NCBI GenBank assembly: GCA_026545765.1
Contig: CM048839.1
Location: 44,314,677-44,378,676, forward strand
Length of the DNA stretch: 64,000 nucleotides
Source: Plantago major
Lineage: Eukaryota; Streptophyta; Magnoliopsida; Lamiales; Plantaginaceae
Direction of reading: 5' to 3'
Shown here: positions 21,131-36,336 of the stretch, one piece after another
Numbering within the stretch: the stretch's first letter is position 1
Layout: each line of letters starts with the position of its first letter
The notes under the pieces: generated by a model
The model's input: only the letters and a program-made list of their open reading frames with translations
The model's database searches: none
Told to the model about the DNA's origin: nothing
Program-made: the position numbers and the translations under genes

Positions 21131-22215
21131 TAGATTATATGGGGTACTATACCCGTACCTGCCGTTAATTAGTAACTGATACATATTTTTTTTAAACCGT
21201 ATCCCTCTAACCCAAACAAAAATAAAATACATAAGTGTATGGTGTCTCCCCCCCCCCCCCCCCCTCCCCCCACACACATGCAAAGATTAATATTTTACAA
21301 ACATAATTTCACATTTACGGTGATTTTTTTTGCACCCACGCGCCCTTAAACATGTACTTTTTACTAACTTAAACCATAAAATGTTGCAGTTTGGGTCTTG
21401 TTACAAAGGTATGGAACAGGTTCGAGTATATGACCAATCCGGACCTGAAACATCATTATTTTGAATGGGGTTCGATTTGGTTGGACAAAATTTGACCCGT
21501 AATTAATATAAATTAATCCGTAATAATATAACTTCACTAATTAGGGGGTTCCCCAGTCACACTAAATGATTCACCTATATGAATATTTTTAATTGAATTT
21601 TGGCTTTGTATGTGCTAGTTAATTATTTATATAACTTGTCGATCTAGGCTTCAATTTAGGAAATACTGATTATACCCCGACTAGTTCAAAGCTCGCAATT
21701 AACTATGGTTAATACTATCATTAAGTACTTATATTTTTAATTCTTGTGTGCCATCTCTAAATTTTATGCTACTCAAATATTCAACGATTATTTTTCAAAT
21801 TATTTTTTAGAATAAAAAAATACTTAATTAGTAAAAAATAACAACGTACAAATTCTAAAAAAAAATGAAATGGTAAATCTACGAAAGCAACATCGCCATA
21901 AGAACACTCAGCTGATAATCTATTTGTTAAAATATTAATCTCACGTTTAACCTAGAAAAACTTCATTGAACAAAATTCTCCATCAAATATCTGGTTTTTG
22001 TTGAAAATGTGAAACAAAAGGGGCAAAGTTAAAAAATGCAGACTTATGATGAGACGATAATTTAGAGTTTCATCGGGTCCTTTTTAGCGGTGTTTGTGAG
22101 TCTTTATCTTTAGTTTTTTTGTCTTTTTAGTTCGTTTTTACGCTTTGGTGTTTTAATTACATTTTGCAGAATTTGATGCCTTTTGAGCTAAATGAGGACG
22201 AGGTGCTTAGCATAG

Positions 22216-22551
22216 CTCGCCGCGGCGAGGAAATCAGTCCGCCGCGGCGAGATTTAGCGAATGTATGTCTTCTGCGATTAGAGAAGGCTCGCCACGGCGA
22301 AGGAATTTGTCCGTCGCCGCGAGATTTTGCGAATGGAGCCTCCGTTTTGAAGATTGAAGCTCGCCGCGGCGAAGTTATGCGAGGGCTATATATATTGCGA
22401 TAAAGAAGGCTCGCCATGGCATAATCGCCGCCATATGCGATTTCTGAAGGCTCCCTGTTTTTGAAGACGCCGCCTGGCGTAGAGATTCATCCACGCGTCG
22501 AGAATTTGCGAGCTGGATATATAATCGAAAAAAGAAATCTCGCCGCGGCGA
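22216..22551. repeat. Palindrome array in the 3' LTR, partly eroded
   Basis: Palindromes of the TCGCCGCGGCGA family start at 22216, 22288 and 22360 (72 bp apart), with second-phase partners at 22238 and 22310 (again +22). Beyond 22360 the array is rearranged: degraded sites near 22411-22480 and one perfect site at 22539. The plus-strand frame is open from the ATG at 22182 (M-P-F-E-L-N-E-D-E) to 22403 and repeats A-R-R-G-E and P-P-R-R-D/P-S-P-R-D every 24 residues. Confidence 0.85.
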
Positions 22552-23395
22552 GACGCGCAGGCTCAGAATTTGTTTTCCTTATTAGCTCAGAATTTGTTTT
22601 TCTTTTGGGGGATACTTCTTTTAACCTAGTTCGTAGAAAAAGCTCCATAACCATACTTTGACAATTTTGGAGCTTGGTTTTGCTTGTTTAACGAAGGATT
22701 GATATCGAATCCCTGATTACTGTGGTAATTAAATCTCTATTGTTTTATCTTATTCAATTCGTTCTTGCTTAGTTTCTCGAATTGTTTAAGCTTGCATGCG
22801 ATTATCATTCTGTTTGTGTTAATCATGAGAAATATCTTGTATTCTTTTGCTTCGATTATGAGTAGCTAAATCACTCCGAACATCGTAGTTGCATGATAGC
22901 TTTGCATATTCGCTTCTAGGGTTTGAAATCGTTCATATAGATTAGGCTCGTTCAAAGATCTTCGTAAAAACCCTTCAATTCAATAATCTCGTTCAAAGAT
23001 TCTCTAAAACGTTTTGGTTAAGAATCGTGGATTGACGACCCACGATTACTCTAGTTCAAATATCTTCAAACTCGTTTGGTAAAGGTTGAATTGATAGTTT
23101 TCTGTACACCGACCGTGTGACAGTATGAACGTATCCCTAGAGCAAATTAGCATTGCTTGATCATAACTACCGTGTTCTTTCTACCTCATTCTTACAAACA
23201 ACTACATTGCATTTTCTGTTTTCTAGTTATTAGAAGTACTTATTTCAAACAAATCAAACTGTTTCTACAAGTAATTGTTTGATTTCAACTGTGTGGTAGC
23301 CTAATTGATTCCTTAGCGAACGATCTCGTAGTTAGCATAGTCTGATTACAACGACTGCTTCCTACTTGTTTTTCCTAAGTAGTAATTTGAGCACA

Positions 23396-23525
23396 TGAAC
23401 TTAAGAGATTTAATCACCAAAAAAAAAAAAAATCCTTTCAATTACTACATGTCGCCACTCAAAATCTCGAACCAATTTAGTTGGTAATTTGGTTATCAAA
23501 CCTTCTAGACGTGACATTATATTGT

Positions 23526-23526
<1 letters not shown>
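23396..23526. other. Right flank of the Gypsy element; no gene
   Basis: Begins TGAACTTAAG, a 10-mer also found at 5784-5793 on the far side of the nested Copia and Gypsy pair, followed by an A homopolymer. Confidence 0.5.

Positions 23527-23554
<28 letters not shown>
23527..23554. repeat. (AC)n microsatellite
   Basis: Fourteen uninterrupted AC units. Confidence 0.95.
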
Positions 23555-23558
<4 letters not shown>

Positions 23559-24410
23559 CATGGAACGTTTAATATGGAACATTTAACTCAAATCCAATAT
23601 AAGTATCATAGCCCGTCTCAATTTATCGATCCATAAAAATAATAATTTAAAAAATTCCGTATAGCAACTCAGGTCCAAATAATTTCTCGTCTCCAAAATA
23701 AATTCATATAGACGGTCCAAACATTTCGGGATTTTACACCTATATAAGAAGCTCATTCTCCATCAAAAGTCATAAATCACAATCACAACTTCTAGAGCAA
23801 TATCAATAGCCAATAGCCAGAATCTTCTCATCCTCTTCTAAAGATCCACCTTAAAGTTCGAAGAATCATTCAAGAAGTTCATCCGGCAAATGAAGAAAAG
23901 TCAACGTTTGATCCAAGAAGAAGCCCCCCACACACTTGGATAAACATTATTCGAAGATCAAGCGATGCAAAGGAAGATCAAAATCTAAAAGCCCGATCAA
24001 AATTCTTGGAGTTCTCCATCAAATTCAAGCCAAAAGCAACGTTAGATTTAAAATCAAGCTGAGAAGCCCCTGAATAAACGTTTAGCACAGGCCAAACTTC
24101 TTCTACATAAATCAAATGCCAAATTTAGCGACGATTTAGAAGCATTCTTTGTGGACTTCAGCCATTATCCAAGAAGTTCGTCGTCATTCGACTCAAACGC
24201 TTTCAAGTTCACGATTCAGTCTGAAATCAAGATAAGAAGCTCGTGAATCGCCGTTTTCCAGAATTTTACGCCACAAATCCTAAAACGAAGAATTTGAAGA
24301 CCCAAGTTCGCCGCTTTAGGAGACTAGAATCAAATGATTTGTTATAGAACTGTACTCGCATTCATCAAAATTAATAAAATCATTATTTGTGCAATTTTAC
24401 TTGTTATAAT
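23555..24410 (+). repeat. Possible solo LTR or LTR fragment
   Basis: A TATA-like CTATATAAGAAGC at about 23741 is followed by a long, purine-rich leader of repeated AAGAAG/GATCAA phrases without open frames. It ends with TACTCGCATTCATC and AATAAAATCATTATTTGTGC, which resembles the R/U5 end of plant chromovirus LTRs. No paired copy or clear TG...CA ends were found, so this could also be an untranslated or random region. Confidence 0.3.
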
Positions 24411-24469
24411 AACAACCCTATAAACTCTATAATATTTTAAATTTATCCCTAACACCATTTTCTATAACT

Positions 24470-24740
24470 CACTTTTTTTAGGAGATCTATAACTCACTTT
24501 TAACTCATTTACTATTCATCAACTAAATTTTTGCCCTTTAACTCAATTTTAACTTTATACCATACAGCCACACACTTTTTTACTACCTTTTCATATTTTT
24601 ATCATTTATTTTAATTTTTCACCAAACTACACGTCAATTCTAGTATGTATGATTACAACAAAATAGTTTTGCATTGAAATTTTAAGTTGATAAATAGTAA
24701 CCGAGTTAAAATTAATAAATAAAATTGAGAAAATCATGTC
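24470..24740. mobile_element. MITE-like inverted repeat element
   Basis: TTTTAACTCATTTACTATTC at about 24497 and the inverse GATAAATAGTAACCGAGTTA at about 24690 form imperfect inverted arms of about 27 bp around a 160-bp AT-rich centre. Exact ends and target duplication are unclear. Confidence 0.4.
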
Positions 24741-25685
24741 AACATGACTCGTACTCTGCACATTTTACTTAAAGAATGGGACATGTACTCGCGAGATTGA
24801 AATTAATTAAATATTAAAATGGACATATGAGATGATTACATCGAATTGTGATCCGCTTATATTATTACTAGAACTTGGGTAACACGCTACTTGTTTTATA
24901 GTGGTTTTTCTTTATTTGGTGGCATGATATTTTTTTATAGCTTTCAAAGAATTGATAGCAAACTAAATATTTGAAAGGCCCAACATTATCAAAGGCTAAA
25001 CTATCTAAACCCACAAGCATCAAGTAATACATTTTAAGCTAATTCATGAGTTAGAGTACTACAAACTCTATTCACCTCGGCTAGAGAAAGGGATGAAAAG
25101 TAAACAAAGCATTTGCCTTCTAATTATTTTAATCATTGCATAACATGAGCAAAGAAGTTATAATCAGTATCTCCACAGCTCTTATCAGTAATAGATTATG
25201 ACCCTTCAACATTAGTGAATCCATTCGTTGAGTCCCACTTGACTATATACTATACAAATCAAGTCATACTCGGATAATTTCTACATTACCAAAGCAGCAA
25301 GAACAAGATATCATTAGTTAATCAAGGAAATGACCTACAGTGAACAAGTGGTGTTCATGAATGACTCATCGGAAACTAAAGAGAATGAACCATCTCTGCA
25401 AGCAAACAATTGAACCAGCCATCAGATCTATAGATTTATCAATTTTAGCTTTTTACGAAGCTATTTCACATAAGTTAATGCCTTAACCTATTGTGGAAAT
25501 ACTATTTTGCCCTCCAAATTGCCGTGAATTATTGCAGCAACCACAACCAAAAGGTTCACTATCGGCAAGCATTAAAGAAGAGAGGGCAGTCCTACAAATT
25601 ATCTGCACATTAAGTGTTTCTTCTCACCCATCCAAGTTATGTTTTACTATATAGGTGCAGAAAGACATCAGCTTGATTCTAAATC
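24741..25685. other. AT-rich intergenic stretch, nothing recognised
   Basis: No coding similarity, RNA gene or paired repeat was noticed on either strand. Confidence 0.5.
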
Positions 25686-25689
25686 TCTA

Positions 25690-25855
25690 GGGGATTCCCA
25701 GATATATGCAATTGGCGAAGGAGCGTTGAAGAATTGGGGAAATTGCTTGCGGGTGTTACCATTGGTAGTGGAGGAGTTTTGCCGAATATCAATCTGGTGT
25801 TGTTGCCTAAGAAAACTACCGCTTATGAGGAGAAAGATGCTGCAAATAAATCCTA
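25690..25855 (+). pseudogene. Histone H2A C-terminal fragment
   Basis: In the frame from about 25731 the plus strand encodes [20 protein letters not shown], then [10 protein letters not shown] and a short tail before a TAG at 25853-25855. This is the canonical H2A end ([29 protein letters not shown]). Upstream, R-H-Q-L and Q-I-Y-A-I resemble the RHIQLAIR helix in shifted frames. The histone-fold start, initiator ATG and acidic-patch helices before E-L-G-K are gone. In canonical H2A this region docks with H3/H4 and reaches the DNA entry site. A processed or fragmented gene copy is likely; the PKKT motif marks it as canonical H2A, not H2A.Z. Confidence 0.75.
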
Positions 25856-26105
25856 GATCTTTATTTCATGAAATCAGCAGCTTTTTGGCTCCAATTCTTT
25901 CATCTCTCTGTTCTGCTCCCACGAATCCAGTCTCTTCCATGGCCGCCGCAGCTTGTTGGTGGCCACCAGAGCTTCTTGGCTCGAACTACTCCATCTCTCT
26001 GTTAAATGGTGTCTACATGAAGCTTAGAATGAGATGAAAAAATCGATATATTTTTTTTTTTTCATCATTTAATTTGTTTACACAAAGTCTTGAAAGATAC
26101 GTTTA

Positions 26106-26330
26106 TTAGTGAGAGACCGGAGAGACAGATTGATGTTCTTAAGTATATGTGTAATGTTTTAAACAATATCAATAATGTTTTATGAGTGTACATTTTATAT
26201 CATTTTTATGTAATGTATATCACCGATATTCTTAATAAAACCTGTAATATTTTCAGCTATAACTGTAATGTTTGTCTGTCTTTTTTTGTCTCTCTATAGC
26301 ACCGTCTCTCCAGAGACTTACTCAAAGTTT
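26106..26330. mobile_element. MITE-like element with GAGAGAC termini
   Basis: AGTGAGAGACCGGAGAGAC at about 26109 and the inverse GTCTCTCCAGAGACTTACT at about 26307 form imperfect inverted ends around an AT-rich, TGTAATGTT-repeating centre. It lies about 0.6 kb upstream of the PP2C coding start. Confidence 0.4.
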
Positions 26331-26960
26331 TATTTTGAATGAAATGATAGAAGATAAAAGGGTTTGTTTTGGGTTCGTATCTTTCACGCGCTAGACAGTT
26401 AGGACTGGGCAATATTATCAATCAAGAGAAATTTGTACTGTCAGGTATTAAATCGGGTCAGATTCAACTTTTCTCCACGCCCATACTAATGAAGTACTAT
26501 ACTACTTTGAATTACTTCAAATATACATTTTTTTTTTGTTTCTTTATTTGTGTGACGTTATAATTTTACAACCTTGAAAAAAACGAATGATGCATATAAA
26601 ATTTTAAGTGAAAATAAAATTAGTGTGCGCGGTTTTGTTGCGTATGGTGTTACATCACCTATACGCCGACTATATTACCACATGAACATAAATATAAATC
26701 TCCGTGTGGCGCACAGATTAAAATCCACCATACTACGCGCCGCAAGAAACCTAATTTTTTCTGCTTTATACATAACCAACTGCCTGATCTGCTCAAAGAC
26801 TTTTCATTCTTCATCTCTCTCTCTACAAAATCCCTAATTCACCAATTTTTCCTGCTTTCGTCTGCAATCCAATTCTATTGCTGCTAATCGTGCTTTTTCG
26901 ATTCGTTTCCATTCAAAAAAAATTCTTCCAAAGCAACTTCTTGAGAAACAAGAATCGGTT

Positions 26961-29035
26961 ATGGTGGCTGAAGCTGTCCAGCAAACACTCGCCGTCCAGT
27001 ACGTTTGCGTTCAATCAACGACGGCCAATGATTTCTTATCGCCGACGCCTATTGGATCTCCTGTCTTTCGTTCTACCGAATCGGCGATCTCTCTTGACAT
27101 CTCTCGCTCTGAATCGGTGTGTTTTCTTCTTTTCTAGGTTTTTGTTTCTGTACTTCTTTTGGGATTTTTTTGATGTGATTCGAGGGTATTCATTGTGTGA
27201 GGAAAAGTTTTTTTTTTTAATTTGCTTTGTGAATATGTTAATTTCGTTGTGATTTGTGTTTCTTGATTCGTCTTCTTGTCGGATATTCAAACTTGGGGTT
27301 CTTGTGAAATCGGTATATTTGGCGTGTTGTATTACTTGAGTTCATATGGTTTTCTGATTTTACGAATCTAGGGTTTTAAGATGTTAATTTTGTTGGGTAC
27401 TATCTGTTTGATTGCATTGCGCCGTTTCTTTGTGTTTGCAACATGTTTATGCCCGTTAGTTAGCTGAAGATTTTGTAGGAGTTAAGGATCTGATGATCTT
27501 GTCTTGTTTTCTACTTGCATCATTAGTTTCAAATACCTATAATTTGATCCACTAGCTGCTTTAGTTTCTAATCACTATAAGTATTGTCAAATTGTTACGA
27601 TTGTCAGAAACTAGAATTTAGAAGAAAAGTCGGGTATAATTTTTTTTTTTTTAATTTGTGGTTAAAGTCCAAATTTAGTTGAATCATTAGTTGCTGTAGG
27701 ATTTTCGTTACAAGGCTTGTAATTGGATCGATGGGTTGAGTTCTGGTTTGAAAGGTCAAATATCTAAAATAGATGTCAACATGGTTTCAGAACTCCTTGT
27801 AACTTAAATTGAGATTTCGGTGGTTTGCTTTCTGTTTTGGTTAAGAAACTGAAAATTCGTCACCATGAAGTATGAACTTGTTCCTAGTCAGACGTATAAA
27901 ATTATTTGAGGATGCTCTGATTGTTTTCTTGTGTGAATCTTATAGTTTAAACCTGGGGCTTCTACTTTTGGTTACACCTTGTGTTTTGCTTAGGATGTAT
28001 TTGCACTGCCTAACCACAATTGTTTGTTGTCATCAGGCCCTGAGCTGCTCAACTAGTATCTGTACCAACACAGTATTTGAGAGTCCAAAGATCCGGCAAA
28101 ATCCAAATATACGTTCTGGTAGCCACACTGACATTGGACCTCGGAGTTCTAACGAGGACCAGCACATTTGCATTGACAACCTATCGACTCAATTGGGTAA
28201 ACTCTACAGATGGTCCCAACCAAGTTCTTTTTATGCAGTTTTTGATGGTCATGGAGGCCCTGATGCGGCAAATTATCTGAAGGACAATGCTGTGAGATTT
28301 TTATTTGAGGATGCTGAATTACCTCAAACATCTGATATTGATGATAAATTCTTGAAAGATTTGGAGACCAGTTATTCCAGATCTTTCTTATTAGTTGACA
28401 AAGCCTTAGCTGATGAAAATAGTAGTGTGGATTCATATTGTGGAACAACAGCACTTACCGCCCTGGTCGTTGGAAAGCATCTACTTGTAGCTAATGCTGG
28501 AGATTGTCGAGCAGTTCTCTGTAGGAAAGGAGACGCCATTCAGTTAACGCAAGATCACAGGCCCTCATGTCCAGAGGAACGGAAGAGGGTTGAAGATTTG
28601 GGTGGCACAATTGAATATGGTTACCTAAATGGCGAGCTGGCTGTCACTCGAGCATTAGGGGACTGGTATATGAAGCTTCCGTTGGGATCAGCATCTCCCC
28701 TAACTGCTCAGCCAGAATTTCAGCAGACTCTGTTGAACGATGACGATGAATTCTTGATCCTTGGATGCGATGGAATCTGGGACGTTCTAACTAACCAGGA
28801 TGCAGTTAATTTGGTTCGTCGAGAACTAAGGTATCACAATGACCCCCAGCAGTGTGCTAAAGAGCTAATCAATCTAGCTTTAAGGAAGGATACTTGTGAC
28901 AACCTCACAGCTATTGTTGTGTGCTTCACTCGTCCGGAGAGTCTAGACACAGATGTACCTCGAAGACCGAGATTCCGTTTCTGCATGTCTGAGGAGGCAC
29001 GTAACAAGCTGCGTACCTATTTAGATGGCAATTAG
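26961..29035 (+). CDS. Protein phosphatase 2C (PP2C/PPM family)
   Basis: Two coding exons: 26961-27116 and 28037-29035, with a GT...AG intron of 920 bp in phase 0, giving about 384 residues, normal for plant PP2Cs. Exon 1 starts M-V-A-E-A-V-Q-Q-T-L; the open frame that runs into exon 2 from 27872 is intron read-through and not the real start. Exon 2 has all the PP2C motifs in order: R-S-G-S-H-T-D-I-G-P-R-S-S-N-E-D (metal ligand E), F-D-G-H-G-G-P-D-A-A (metal ligand D and G), G-T-T-A, A-N-A-G-D-C-R-A-V-L, L-T-Q-D-H-R-P, L-A-V-T-R-A-L-G-D (metal D), L-G-C-D-G-I-W-D and C-D-N-L-T-A-I-V-V (metal D). PP2Cs are Mg/Mn-dependent Ser/Thr phosphatases. The sequence resembles the DBP1/PP2C-22/27 group from memory, not the ABA co-receptor clade; the exact orthologue is not certain. 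No membrane segment or transit peptide is evident. Confidence 0.9.
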
Positions 29036-34395
<5,360 letters not shown>

Positions 34396-34635
34396 AAATG
34401 GTTCTATGATCTTGTTCATTTATCTGGGCTTAATTTTTGAAATTCTTGTAACACTGGTTTTTGCCCACATCTGAAATCATTCAAATGGTTGATTTGAACT
34501 AAATTCTTGTGGTGTTTCCTCCCATTTTGTCTGGGATCATATAATTGTACTTGACTTGAATGCTTCTGCTGCATTACAATACGAGTAATAACATCCATCA
34601 TGAGCAAATTCACAGGCTCCAGCTTTTCTGAATAT

Positions 34636-34850
34636 ACAGTGCGTGTCTATCGAACGACATGACATCAGCATCGTACTGCGCTAATTATCCATGCATCTAT
34701 AATTGAGAAGGAATGTATATCGAACGATCTGGCAACTGTATCGTATTACGTTTTACCATCCCTGAATAAATCACGTATACTTGAGAAGGAATGCGTATCG
34801 AATGACATTAGATCTGCATCGTACTACGCTGGCCATCATGCATAAAACTT
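34636..34850. repeat. Short tandem repeat downstream of mtLPD (three units of about 70-80 bp)
   Basis: TATCGAACGAC / TATCGAACGAT / TATCGAATGAC occur at about 34648, 34717 and 34796. Each is followed by a CATCGTACT or TATCGTATTACG phrase, and between units by TTGAGAAGGAATG. The copies are diverged. Confidence 0.6.
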
Positions 34851-35960
34851 TACTTATGTATTCAAAGTAGTATAATAATTCACAAAGTTTTATTAAGTTT
34901 ATAATTCAATTTAAATCTCATTTATCTTATAAAATTTGAATCCGGTACGTACATGTGTCATTGTTTAAGTAGAAGGTGCAGGGTTCGAATTACATTGGCG
35001 TAAGTTTCTCACTTTTATTTATTATTTTTAAATGTTTTCAAAAATAACAGATTCATTGGTTTATATTAAACCCTTAACACACGTACATATTTCATTCAAC
35101 CAAAATAATATGCAAAAAGTCCAATGAAACCACAAATAGTTAAAAATACATTACATATTTCATTCAACCAGTTATAAAAATATGTCATTCAACCAGTTAT
35201 GAAACCAATGAATAAACTCGTAATTGTAATAAGTAGAAATTATCGGTCCCAACTTGGGACGAGTTATAAATAAGAATAAACTGCAGATCATAATTCCATT
35301 ACTTTTTCAAGCCTCGTTTTAAATAATATACTCCTTTATAGTAACAAATAAGATAATATTCAATAAGCTAACTATATGTATGATTTTCATCAAGACGCAG
35401 TACACTTATTCAAATTTTGAATGTGGTAGCGACTTAAACTTTTGAGTTGTGATCACATCCTCTAGCTTCGTATTTTCAGTAGTTGGTCTATATGTACCTC
35501 ATGTTAAATCTAAAACATCTCTAACTTGTCAAATAAATTCGAAACTTTTTGACACGAAACTTTTGGTGCTTCCGGGTAGATACCAGGTTAACACATACTC
35601 TTCTTTGTCCAATTAATGCAATCATTTCGCCTTAAGTTACATCCACTATTTATTACTCCATTGACTATTAAATAGGACATCGATATCCAAATTTATCATA
35701 AAACTTAGTCGTACTTTTATCTATGAAATTTTACGTTTAACTTATGCATGAGTTTTATTTTTAGAAAAAATATTTTCAACACAAAATTATGATCAACGAT
35801 AAAATAGTTATAAAAAAAATTTTACCGATCCCGACAATATGGACGTATAGATTTTACACTGTATATACTTACTCCATTCCAAGAAAGTTGTCATGTTTTT
35901 TGACACTATTCGATTCGGGTTAAAATTTAACACTGATTAATATTTAACCGTAATGTGAAG
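34851..35960. other. AT-rich intergenic stretch, no gene
   Basis: A 13-bp ATTTCATTCAACC phrase recurs near 35086 and 35157. A degraded MITE-like ACTCCATTCCAAGAAAGTTG begins near 35872. Nothing coding. Confidence 0.45.
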
Positions 35961-35970
35961 CGAATTAAAA

Positions 35971-36334
35971 TATATATACACGCCCAGCATATGAGGATTC
36001 TTACTTATTGAACTTACAAAACGCAACCCTAGCTAATTTATTCCTTCACCCATCGTCTCTCTCCTTTAACCCGAAGCTGCGTATCTATCTTCTGCAACGC
36101 CTTCTAGTTTCCAGGTAATTCCAGTATTATTGATCCTATCTGTTTCTATTTCCGATGATCACTGTTTAATTCGAGTTGTTTGATTTATCGATTGAATCCA
36201 AAGGTTTATCCTATGAAATTGTGCTGCGAAATCTGTCAATTTCAGATTCCGATTACTTCGTTTTGGTAAAAAGTCTCTCTAGGGCTTATTGGATATCAAT
36301 GACTAACTTTCAGTTCGACTAGGTCGTGCTTCAG
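35971..36334 (+). promoter_or_regulatory. eRF3 core promoter, telo-box and 5'-UTR intron
   Basis: TATATATA at 35971-35978 is followed about 50 bp later by AACCCTAG (36025-36032), a telo-box variant common near the start of plant translation-apparatus genes. A CT-rich leader follows. TTTCCAG|GTAATT at 36114/36115 and TGCTTCAG at 36334 are a good donor and acceptor for an intron in the 5' UTR, ending two bases before the ATG. The transcription start is inferred, not seen. Confidence 0.5.
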
Positions 36335-36336
36335 GA

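Larger units (their letters stand above)
11116..23395 (+). mobile_element. Athila-type Gypsy retrotransposon with giant LTRs and a deleted gag
   Basis: LTRs of about 3.84 kb (11116-14951, lacking its first 17 bp, and 19559-23395) flank a 4.6-kb interior on the plus strand. The interior begins with a tRNA-Asp-like primer site and ends with a GGGGAGGGGAAC polypurine tract. The interior encodes a gag C-terminus, protease, RT, RNase H and integrase in Gypsy order. Residue patterns such as protease D-L-G-A-S, RT F-M-D-D and P-D-L-K-E-L-P-S-H-L-K-Y-A-F-L fit the Athila/Tat branch. Most of gag is absent, and no env-like ORF follows integrase (only about 90 bp lie between the pol stop and the PPT). 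Several frameshifts and stops make it defective. The left junction is abnormal (see findings). LTR sequence makes up over 60 percent of the element. Confidence 0.88.
19559..23395 (+). repeat. 3' LTR of the Gypsy element
   Basis: Colinear with 11116-14951 over its whole length, with scattered substitutions and indels, and complete at both ends (TGTGCTCTC ... GAGCACA). It differs in the palindrome array (units lost), the poly-C run near 21250, and an extra stretch near 22960-22990. Confidence 0.9.

Noticed and set aside
25639..26037. 132-codon plus-strand open frame
   Set aside because: It overlaps the H2A remnant in a different frame and encodes nothing known; the real signal is the H2A frame.
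27872..28036. N-terminal extension of the PP2C open frame (hydrophobic start)
   Set aside because: Lies upstream of a good AG acceptor at 28035-28036 and is T-rich intron; exon 1 at 26961-27116 joins in frame and gives the expected length.
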